Source: Deltaproteobacteria bacterium
GTDB lineage: Bacteria > Bdellovibrionota > UBA1018
Reading direction: 5' to 3'
DNA: 5,027 nt
Assembly (NCBI GenBank): GCA_013286765.1
Contig: JABDFB010000114.1
Span: 1 to 5,027, forward strand
Positions within the stretch are counted from its first letter, which is position 1; every line of letters starts with the position of its first letter. The position numbers and the translations under genes were made by a program. Shown here piece by piece: positions 1 to 5,027 of the stretch. The notes beneath the pieces were generated by a model. It made no database searches. It was not told the origin of the DNA and worked only from the letters and a program-made list of their open reading frames with translations.

Positions 1-562
1 CACCAGCTTCCAAACCTTGGGCAATAACGGCGTCCACACCGGATTTTTGCAGCGCTAGTCCTTCTTCGAGCGTCGTCGCAGTGCCTATTGTTAAAATTCC
101 AGACCTTCGACACTCATCGAGTACTTTTTTTGGCAAAAGGCCAAAGATAAAGCTAAAAGCTGCTGGCTTCTCTCGCAGGATCACAGAAATTTGTCTTTCA
201 AAATCCTGCTCGTACGGCGGGGCAATTTTCGGATCAGGAAGTCCAAGCTCCTGACGGTAGGGCCGAGTCGCATCCAGCGCTGCATGAAAGGCCGTTTCGA
301 GTATAGATTCTTCGAGTGTTTGCCAAGTTTCAGCCGGAGTTGGAATGAACAAATTCACGCAAAAAGGGCGGTCCGTGAGTTCTCTCGTTCGACGGATATC
401 CTTCTCAAATTCAATATCAGTAAGATAAGCACCGGGGAGTGACCCTAACGCTCCCGCATTCGACACAGCTGCGGCGAGTTCTGGCCCATTCGGCCCACCA
501 CCCATGGGTGCCTGAATTATTGGGATAGCAACGCCTAGTCTGCTTTCGAGTAACCGAGTCAT
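1..562 (-). CDS. Nitronate monooxygenase (class I NMO / 2-nitropropane dioxygenase family), 3' end outside the window
   Basis: FMN-dependent flavoenzymes of this family oxidise nitronates such as propionate-3-nitronate, detoxifying nitro compounds in the cytoplasm. The frame is open from an ATG at 562 to the left edge, giving 187 residues, roughly the first half of a usual 350-residue protein. Seen directly: the N-terminal flavin-barrel signature PIIQAPMGGG (residues 14-23), then ELAAAVSNAGALGS (28-41), DRPFCVNLFIP, and the phosphate-binding-side motif DAVIAQGLEAG (177-187). In class I NMOs the catalytic His follows within a few residues, so it lies just outside the window. The start is well fixed: an in-frame TAA sits three codons upstream with no other start codon between. 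No strong Shine-Dalgarno is visible. The gene lies 71 bases after the ankyrin-RING stop on the same strand, so co-transcription is possible. FabK-type enoyl reductases are related, but the GGGP and VNLFIP motifs favour NMO. Confidence 0.9.
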   Translation of the reverse strand, partial: MTRLLESRLGVAIPIIQAPMGGGPNGPELAAAVSNAGALGSLPGAYLTDIEFEKDIRRTRELTDRPFCVNLFIPTPAETWQTLEESILETAFHAALDATRPYRQELGLPDPKIAPPYEQDFERQISVILREKPAAFSFIFGLLPKKVLDECRRSGILTIGTATTLEEGLALQKSGVDAVIAQGLEAG

Positions 563-633
563 AGCGGCACTTTACCGCCTGAGATCCATCCACGCGAGAA
601 CAATCAACATGATGCTGGTACCCAAACAACTTA

Positions 634-2334
634 CTAATTGTCTAGTGCAACCAAAAACCCAGGCGAATTATCAAAAGACTTCCTGCATTTTGGATTGCTA
701 CAGTTAGCGAGTATCCCATTGCCTTCTTTGTAGCAGTCCTCGCAATAGATATGTCCACACTTTGTAACAACGACTTTCCCTAGCACAGTGGATCCGTCAG
801 CTCTAACGCCGCCCTTCCCAACAATCCGGTTTGCAACAAGTTGACTCCCTACCTTGTTTTTACAATGAGGACAGGTAGTGTCCATTTTCATTCTCTCGAA
901 AGCTTTATAAGTGAGATTATTCCGAACCTTGGGATCAACATTGGGATCAACCGCCTGGTCGTCGCGCCTCCGTTCCTCTGACAGCATCTGTGCCAGTTGA
1001 GCTTGGGGCCGATGCAATTCCTCCTCAATTCGATCGCGCATTATACTAAGTAACTGTGCAGCAATCCCCGTGTCCCCGTTTTCTATTGCTGAACGAAATT
1101 CTGAAACGTATTCCATTTTATCGCTATCGAGCAGCGCTTTTACTATTTTAGGACGAGTCAAATTAACTGCACGACCGAAAGGAGTGATTTTCCCGGCTAC
1201 CGGTTTATTTTGCTGGGCCACGTTCTCTTTTTGTTCGACGACTTCGGCAAGAATACTTGCCTGGGCGTTATGTTCTAAAAGGAGCGGTACGATGTCTGCT
1301 CGGTCATGCACTACTGCAGCATGTAACGGATTAACCGATGAATCGAGCGGATTAAGATCTGCTTTCGCTTGCACTAAAGCTCTTACTTCTTCGACCCGAT
1401 TACATTCGATACCTCGGCACACAAGAGTGGTCGCATGTTTCATTTGATCTGACTGTAAACAATTTATATTTCCATTCAGATAATTCAAAGTTGCTGCCAA
1501 ATCTAGAAGTCGTAAAGCACTGTTCTTATCTTCTCCCGTCCGATAGTCATGTGCATCTATCTCTTTCTGGTACTTACGAACGATGTCGCGAAAATCATGA
1601 CTGATCTTGCGCAGCCTAAATTCGGGTGTAAATAGTAGCTCTCTTACAAACGGGGAGTGCCCCAACTCCAAAGCAATCCATAAAGGACTACGCTTATCCC
1701 CCGTCGGAGTAGTGACATCCGCCTTAGCTTCATCTAACAAATACCGCGCGATATAAAGGTACCCTCCTCTAATCGCATTGTGGAGAGCATTTTCACCATT
1801 TTGGGAATAATGATTCACATTGAAATCATCTCCTTCATCGGCAAATTCAAAAAAGGATTTTACTGCATCGAAGTGTCCGTGGCGCGCAGCTAATGTTAGC
1901 GCTGTCTCGCCCGGATTTGTTCCCAAGCTTCTACTAATCTCGACACCAGCATAATCCTTGTCGACGTAGACGCGTGGATTCGCTAACTTCGCAAGCTGGA
2001 GTTGAGTTCGAACCCCATCGGTCCACCCGTATCGCGATGCTAATAAAAGAAAACCGCTGTTATAACCTTGCAGCACTGCTACCGGTACAGCAGGCACTGT
2101 TGGATTCACCCGGGCACCACCCGGAGGGCTGCTGGAAGAAGAGGGTACGTAAGGACGAAAAAGAGCCCCAGCAAGTTTCTGTGCATCGACCGCTTCTTCG
2201 TTCTCTTTCTTTTCTTCTGGAATTACGGAACTTCTACCCGCTTCTTCAGAAGCAAGAACCGGTGTAAATTGAAATAGAAGTAATGCGAAAACTCCCGAAG
2301 TGACGCCCAGAACAAATCGTGATGCTAGTCTCAA
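634..2334 (-). CDS. Predicted exported ankyrin-repeat protein with C-terminal RING-type zinc finger
   Basis: A 566-residue protein of unknown specific function. Domains, numbered from the TTG start at 2334: a signal peptide at 1-28 (basic MRLASR, hydrophobic core, likely cleavage after VLA); an acidic stretch at about 38-48; a Ser/Pro-rich linker at 63-83; ankyrin-like helical repeats at about 92-115, 141-163, 179-210, 212-237, 298-331, 332-360, 382-406 and 408-431, the clearest being GETALTLAARHGH and NALHNAIRGGYLYIARYLL; a charged, possibly coiled-coil segment at 431-459; then a RING-like finger. Its ligands are C488, C491, C526, H528, C531, C534, C545 and C550. Ankyrin repeats bind proteins; RING domains in eukaryotes recruit ubiquitin E2 enzymes. 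Activity here is inference, and the finger may be purely structural. The stop is a tandem TAG-TAA. A longer reading from a TTG at 2391 adds 19 residues but has no ribosome site and spoils the signal peptide. Confidence 0.85.
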   Translation of the reverse strand: MRLASRFVLGVTSGVFALLLFQFTPVLASEEAGRSSVIPEEKKENEEAVDAQKLAGALFRPYVPSSSSSPPGGARVNPTVPAVPVAVLQGYNSGFLLLASRYGWTDGVRTQLQLAKLANPRVYVDKDYAGVEISRSLGTNPGETALTLAARHGHFDAVKSFFEFADEGDDFNVNHYSQNGENALHNAIRGGYLYIARYLLDEAKADVTTPTGDKRSPLWIALELGHSPFVRELLFTPEFRLRKISHDFRDIVRKYQKEIDAHDYRTGEDKNSALRLLDLAATLNYLNGNINCLQSDQMKHATTLVCRGIECNRVEEVRALVQAKADLNPLDSSVNPLHAAVVHDRADIVPLLLEHNAQASILAEVVEQKENVAQQNKPVAGKITPFGRAVNLTRPKIVKALLDSDKMEYVSEFRSAIENGDTGIAAQLLSIMRDRIEEELHRPQAQLAQMLSEERRRDDQAVDPNVDPKVRNNLTYKAFERMKMDTTCPHCKNKVGSQLVANRIVGKGGVRADGSTVLGKVVVTKCGHIYCEDCYKEGNGILANCSNPKCRKSFDNSPGFLVALDN

Positions 2335-2444
2335 ATGAATACCCTCCTTCAAAACCAACAGGCAAATACCATGGAGAATACCTATATGCAACGCGTTACT
2401 ACTTTTTTGGATGAATTTCTATTTCATGATATGAGTACTTTACT
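2335..2444. promoter_or_regulatory. Divergent intergenic control region between the ankyrin-RING gene and xth
   Basis: These 110 bases must hold the 5' signals of both divergent genes. No strong sigma-70 promoter is evident. For xth the best candidate is TTGGAT (2407-2412), 16 bases, then GATATG (2429-2434), a weak match, and only a poor GAG at 2433-2435 precedes the ATG. For the minus-strand gene, TTGCAT followed after 17 bases by TATTTG is equally weak. The minus-strand hexamer GGTATT occurs three times (2338-2343, 2365-2370, 2377-2382), and an 8-base palindrome AACGCGTT lies at 2390-2397. Either could be a regulator site or chance. Confidence 0.35.
2343..2349 (-). promoter_or_regulatory. 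Shine-Dalgarno site that fixes the TTG start of the ankyrin-RING gene
   Basis: The minus strand reads AAGGAGG here, a perfect match to the anti-Shine-Dalgarno core, followed by an 8-base spacer and a TTG codon at 2334-2332. The protein read from that TTG begins MRLASRFVLG, a textbook signal-peptide start. The alternative in-frame TTG at 2391 has no purine-rich site before it. I therefore prefer the shorter gene. Confidence 0.8.
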
Positions 2445-3206
2445 ATGAAACTACTCAGTTGGAATGTGAATGGCATCCGCGCAGCCAGCAAGGCCGGCTT
2501 TCTAGATTGGTTCGCCGCCGAGAACGCTGATGTTGTTTGTCTGCAAGAAATTAAAGCCACACAGGATCAACTGGACGAAACTCTGAGAAATCCAACAAAA
2601 TTTCATTCCTTCTGGCATTCGGCGCAGAAACCCGGCTACAGCGGTGTCGCGGTTTTCACAAAGAAAGAACCTTTGCGTGTCCAGATAGGCATTGGTGTCG
2701 AAGAGATCGATGCGGAAGGCCGGGTTTTGATCGCTGAGTTTGCAGACTTTGTTCTGATCAACACGTATTTTCCGAACAGTCAACGTGATCACAAACGCTT
2801 AGGATTCAAATTGTCTTTCTGCAATCAGATTCTCAAAACTTGTGACAGCCTGAGAAGTAAAGGTAAGAATCTGGTCCTTTGCGGTGATCTGAACATCGCA
2901 CATAAAGAGATCGACCTCAAAAATCCAAAATCAAATTTGAATAACGCTGGTTTTCTGCCAGAGGAGAGAGCCTGGATGGACCAGTTCGTCGAAAACGGCT
3001 ACGTCGATAGTTTTCGCGAATTCACCAAAGATCCAGGGCACTATACTTGGTGGAGTTACCGCCCAGGCGTGAGGGAAAAGAACATCGGGTGGCGCCTCGA
3101 CTATTTCATTACAAATCAGGAGTACAAAGATCGCCTCCGTGCAGTTCAACACCAGCCTTTCGTTAAAGGCTCAGATCACTGCCCGGTGAGCTTGGTGTTG
3201 AAATAG
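2445..3206 (+). CDS. xth: Exodeoxyribonuclease III (Xth/ExoA-type AP endonuclease)
   Basis: This Mg2+-dependent cytoplasmic enzyme of base excision repair cuts DNA 5' to abasic sites and trims 3' ends (3'-5' exonuclease and 3'-phosphatase activities in the family). The 253-residue protein is complete, close to the length of the Bacillus ExoA type and shorter than E. coli ExoIII. Visible motifs of the endonuclease/exonuclease/phosphatase fold: WNVNGIR with N7, LQEIK with metal-binding E35, INTYFPN with Y108, GDLNIAH with D148 and N150, NPKSN..NAGF..EER (160-175), WWSYRPGVREKNIGWRLDYF (202-221) with D219, and SDHCPV with D244 and H245. No key residue is missing. The ATG at 2445 is certain: an in-frame TGA at 2427-2429 precedes it with no other start between. 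It is divergent from the ankyrin-RING gene and converges on the CPBP gene with a 22-base gap. It looks monocistronic. Confidence 0.97.
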   Translation: MKLLSWNVNGIRAASKAGFLDWFAAENADVVCLQEIKATQDQLDETLRNPTKFHSFWHSAQKPGYSGVAVFTKKEPLRVQIGIGVEEIDAEGRVLIAEFADFVLINTYFPNSQRDHKRLGFKLSFCNQILKTCDSLRSKGKNLVLCGDLNIAHKEIDLKNPKSNLNNAGFLPEERAWMDQFVENGYVDSFREFTKDPGHYTWWSYRPGVREKNIGWRLDYFITNQEYKDRLRAVQHQPFVKGSDHCPVSLVLK

Positions 3207-3228
3207 AAAACTAACTTAAAATGCAATT
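3207..3228. other. Short convergent intergenic gap without a visible terminator
   Basis: Only 22 AT-rich bases separate the stop codons of xth and the CPBP gene. I see no GC-rich stem followed by a T-tract on either strand, here or in the last bases of either gene. The two transcripts probably overlap or rely on factor-dependent termination. Confidence 0.5.
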
Positions 3229-4203
3229 TCATAAATGAATAGTAATGGGTGATATCACAAAAGGCGGTCGAGGGCCTTCGGCGGTATTAGTTGTTGCATA
3301 GTGGAGTAAAAACGCAATTACATCGTACCACGTGTGAATAAAAATACTTTCCCCCAAGCTCCAGTCATTTTTTTGGGCCACGTACCCTAAATAGAATCCT
3401 CCAATAGTCTGAGAAATTGGAAAATAATTATGTCTATTGATATGACCAGCGCCAAAAAGAATCGATGTTATCAAATTACTAAAAAACTCGCTGTTTGTGT
3501 AGTGCATAGAAACAGGCATAATCCAACCTCGAAACAAAGCTTCTTCACCCGTTCCCGCGTTGAAGCTGTAAGCACCCGCAAAAGCATAGTCAGTGATGTT
3601 GGGAGACCTCCAAGAAGAACTCAACCAGTCCGAAGATCCTCGGATCTTTTCTAGAGCAAAACCTAAGGCAAGCATCGCAGGAATTCCTACATAGGTGGTT
3701 GGTCTTGTCAGGTAACTAAAATTAAATGGGGCAGCGAGTAAATCGGTTGGGGATTCCTCATGCTTCAAGAATAAAAATTCCCCATTTTGCTGTCGGCTTC
3801 TTACCGCCGTTCGAAAGCTATGATAGGCGCTGAACTCGCCCGCAGCCAGATAAAGCTGTCCACCTAAGTTTCCAAGGCGTTTTTTGTTATCAGTAGTCGA
3901 GATAGAACCCGTGCCGAATTTGGTTAATTCAAGTCCAATCACAGCTGTTGCAGTATAACCAATAGCATAACCATATTGTTCCTCTGAATACTGATCAAAA
4001 CCGGGCAAAACTAACGATATCAAAGGAGGCAGCAGGAATTTTCTGGGTTTGTCACTATTATATTTTAAATCAAACGCCGATGTTTTAGTTTCTGTCTCCG
4101 ATTCTGGTGATTCAGCTGCAAATGTAAAAGATGTTTGTAGCCCGTGGAAAACTGCAAGACCAATTAACCAACATCTTACTAAAATAGTACTATATTTCCT
4201 CAT
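3229..4203 (-). CDS. CPBP family (CAAX/Rce1-like) intramembrane metalloprotease with N-terminal signal sequence
   Basis: CPBP proteins are polytopic membrane proteases related to eukaryotic Rce1. Bacterial members process or protect against small peptides, or act in protein sorting. This 324-residue protein shows the three family motifs in order: EEALFR (E220, E221, R225), FGAGH (F250, H254) and HTWYD (H290, D294; many relatives have N at the last position). Hydrophobic stretches lie at about 55-68, 78-92, 170-185, 222-233, 243-253, 265-275 and 285-301. Unusually, residues 1-29 look like a cleavable Sec signal (MRKYS..., core to about 28, possible cut after TFA). A hydrophilic Glu/Thr/Ser-rich segment (31-42) and a PGFDQY..EQYGYAIGY region (67-83) follow before the protease core. 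The ATG at 4203 is the first start after an in-frame TGA. Only a weak GGA lies ahead of it. The substrate is unknown. Confidence 0.87.
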   Translation of the reverse strand: MRKYSTILVRCWLIGLAVFHGLQTSFTFAAESPESETETKTSAFDLKYNSDKPRKFLLPPLISLVLPGFDQYSEEQYGYAIGYTATAVIGLELTKFGTGSISTTDNKKRLGNLGGQLYLAAGEFSAYHSFRTAVRSRQQNGEFLFLKHEESPTDLLAAPFNFSYLTRPTTYVGIPAMLALGFALEKIRGSSDWLSSSWRSPNITDYAFAGAYSFNAGTGEEALFRGWIMPVSMHYTNSEFFSNLITSILFGAGHINRHNYFPISQTIGGFYLGYVAQKNDWSLGESIFIHTWYDVIAFLLHYATTNTAEGPRPPFVISPITIHL

Positions 4204-4214
4204 TATTCCGACAT

Positions 4215-4242
4215 GATATAATTCGTTGCGTCATAAAGTCAA
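4215..4242 (-). promoter_or_regulatory. Candidate sigma-70-type promoter of the CPBP gene
   Basis: The minus strand carries TTGACT (4242-4237, five of six matches to the -35 consensus), a 16-base spacer, and TATATC (4220-4215, four of six to the -10 consensus). Transcription would begin near 4208-4209, about five bases before the ATG at 4203, leaving almost no 5' leader. The prediction rests on eye matching alone. Confidence 0.5.
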
Positions 4243-4316
4243 TACTATCGCTTTGTTTCATACACGAGGATGAAAGAACAAAACCAACCCTAGAGGTGCA
4301 TGGGATACAGACCAAT

Positions 4317-4360
4317 AATATCGCCCGCGGAAAGCTCTTCAACTTCCCACAGGCGATATT
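4317..4360 (-). terminator. 20-bp hairpin with GAAG tetraloop downstream of the B3/B4 gene; possible terminator or 3'-UTR structure
   Basis: Positions 4317-4336 pair with 4341-4360 around a 4-base loop (GAAG on the minus strand). The outer nine pairs (4317-4325 with 4352-4360) are perfect Watson-Crick, AATATCGCC against its exact complement. The inner eleven include four positions (4326/4351, 4328/4349, 4331/4346, 4335/4342) that are G-U wobbles in minus-strand RNA but C-A mismatches in plus-strand RNA. The structure therefore belongs to a leftward transcript. It begins 29 bases after the B3/B4 stop. The downstream tract (AUUGGUCUGU) is only weakly U-rich, so an intrinsic terminator is plausible but not textbook. 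A processed 3'-end stabiliser, a small RNA, or a REP-like repeat are alternatives. Confidence 0.55.
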
Positions 4361-4389
4361 CATAAGAGATTAAATGACAGATAGAACTA

Positions 4390-5027
4390 CTACTCGGCGG
4401 TAGAAACTTCGAAGTTACCCCCGCAGTTACTTACCAGGAGCTTTCCTAACTCGTCCATGGCAGCTTTGGCCCTTGCAGATTCCTCGTCACCGATAGCTTC
4501 GATCACAAAAACTGCATCCGTCGTTGTCTTATCGATACAGGTGCGAGCACTTTCGCGCCAGTTTAATGCGCGACAAATCGTTCCACCACCATCTGCATAA
4601 ATCAACTCCTGAGGCAGCGGAAACTCATCGGGCGCATCCGCTCCGAGTCCTTTATATGGTTCTGTTCCATCAGCAGCTTTCACAACCATTGTAGAAGTTT
4701 TTAGAGGAGTCATCTTTTTCAAATCCTCTCCACCCATTGGAACGCCATACTTGATCGACATTGCGTTATACAGATCTACAAATGGCGAAATACTGGGCGG
4801 ATATTTTCCGCTGCGTACTCTCCGGATCAAACTGTCAATAGAAGCCACAGACTTCTTTGGATTGGGAAATTGCTTAAAGCGCTTTCCCCACGCGGCGATT
4901 TCCGGAATTTTCGAGGGCTCGATGGGAGACCACCTTTTCTTGCCATCGTCACACTCGCGAGAAAACACTTCCTGTGTCGCTCTCACCGACTCGGCATTCG
5001 AACCCGAATTGTCTGCACCCCGCAGCA
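4390..5027 (-). CDS. Freestanding B3/B4 tRNA-binding-domain protein (COG3382-like), N-terminus outside the window
   Basis: The frame is open from the stop at 4390 through the right edge, giving 211 visible residues. It matches the B3/B4 domain of the phenylalanyl-tRNA synthetase beta chain in its standalone form. Signature stretches, counted from the edge: GADNSGSN (3-10), PEIAAWGKRF, SIDSLIRRV, then YPPSISPFVDLYNAMSIKYG with PMGGEDL, LIYADGGGTICRALNWRESARTCI, and VFVIEAIG near the end. In PheRS this domain hydrolyses misacylated Tyr-tRNA(Phe). Standalone members are thought to act in trans on tRNA or amino-acid derivatives, but their role is not settled. A GTG at 4986 could be taken as a start. 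I reject it because the family's conserved GxDNSGS segment lies upstream and stays in frame, so perhaps 10-30 residues are missing. Neighbours give no pathway hint. Its transcript should run leftward into the hairpin at 4317-4360. Confidence 0.85.
   Translation of the reverse strand, partial: LRGADNSGSNAESVRATQEVFSRECDDGKKRWSPIEPSKIPEIAAWGKRFKQFPNPKKSVASIDSLIRRVRSGKYPPSISPFVDLYNAMSIKYGVPMGGEDLKKMTPLKTSTMVVKAADGTEPYKGLGADAPDEFPLPQELIYADGGGTICRALNWRESARTCIDKTTTDAVFVIEAIGDEESARAKAAMDELGKLLVSNCGGNFEVSTAE

Noticed and set aside
191..442. 83-codon plus-strand frame
   Set aside because: Antisense to the nitronate monooxygenase, whose conserved motifs lie on the minus strand in the same interval.
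417..629. 70-codon minus-strand frame overlapping the NMO start
   Set aside because: Wrong frame relative to the NMO coding sequence that starts at 562; translation rich in Arg and Cys with no similarity that I recognise.
1070..1447. 125-codon plus-strand reading frame inside the ankyrin-RING gene
   Set aside because: Fully antisense to a well-supported coding region; Ser/Cys-rich translation with no recognisable domain and no ribosome site.
1974..2277. Two overlapping plus-strand frames opposite the N-terminal part of the ankyrin-RING gene
   Set aside because: They oppose the Ser/Pro-rich linker and ankyrin coding sequence; low-complexity translations with no family features.
2390..2397. 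AACGCGTT palindrome in the divergent region as an operator
   Set aside because: An 8-base palindrome is too short and does not extend on either side; chance cannot be excluded.
2502..3152. Two minus-strand frames inside xth
   Set aside because: Antisense to exonuclease III, which has every catalytic motif intact in the plus strand.
3176..3189. TCAC/GTGA stem near the end of xth as a terminator
   Set aside because: Only four base pairs with no following T-tract, and it lies inside the coding region.
3430..3654. 74-codon plus-strand frame inside the CPBP gene
   Set aside because: Antisense to the segment encoding the EExxxR and FxxxH protease motifs.
4270..4293. Seven-codon plus-strand micro-ORF with GAGG directly before its ATG
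   Set aside because: There is no spacer between the purine run and the ATG, and nothing downstream on that strand to regulate.
4390..4986. B3/B4 gene starting at the GTG at 4986
   Set aside because: The frame stays open upstream to the window edge and encodes a conserved-looking GADNSGSN segment of the family, so the true start lies outside.

Overview
This is bacterial chromosomal DNA of moderate, slightly AT-leaning composition, judged by eye. It is densely coded, with five protein genes, one or two good Shine-Dalgarno/promoter signals, and Sec-type signal peptides on two products. Nothing fixes the taxon. Exported ankyrin proteins, a signal-peptide-bearing CPBP protease and a class I nitronate monooxygenase would suit a free-living or host/predator-associated Gram-negative bacterium, for example in or near the Proteobacteria/Bdellovibrionota; that is a guess. 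I see no rRNA, tRNA, CRISPR array, insertion sequence or phage gene, and no gene-free stretch longer than about 190 bases.

Layout, left to right. (1) 1-562, minus: the N-terminal 187 residues of an FMN-dependent nitronate monooxygenase, running off the left edge. (2) 634-2334, minus: a predicted exported protein with about eight ankyrin-like repeats and a C-terminal RING-type C3HC4 zinc finger. Its start is best placed at a TTG codon behind a perfect Shine-Dalgarno sequence. (3) 2335-2444: the control region shared by this gene and the divergent xth gene. (4) 2445-3206, plus: exodeoxyribonuclease III (AP endonuclease) with all catalytic residues. (5) 3229-4203, minus and convergent with xth: a CPBP (Rce1/CAAX-protease-like) intramembrane metalloprotease with a signal peptide and its own promoter. 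(6) 4204-4389: an intergenic region holding that promoter and a 20-bp RNA hairpin that pairs fully only in the minus-strand transcript. (7) 4390-5027, minus: a freestanding B3/B4 tRNA-binding-domain protein whose N-terminus lies beyond the right edge.

The genes do not form an obvious pathway. The xth gene is DNA-repair housekeeping. NMO and B3/B4 are metabolite- and translation-quality genes. The ankyrin-RING and CPBP proteins are envelope or exported proteins. NMO lies 71 bases downstream of the ankyrin-RING gene on the same strand and might be co-transcribed with it.

The most notable item is the ankyrin plus RING architecture behind a Sec signal peptide. That combination is typical of eukaryotic E3 ubiquitin ligases and unusual in bacteria. 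The second is the strand-specific long hairpin after the B3/B4 gene.
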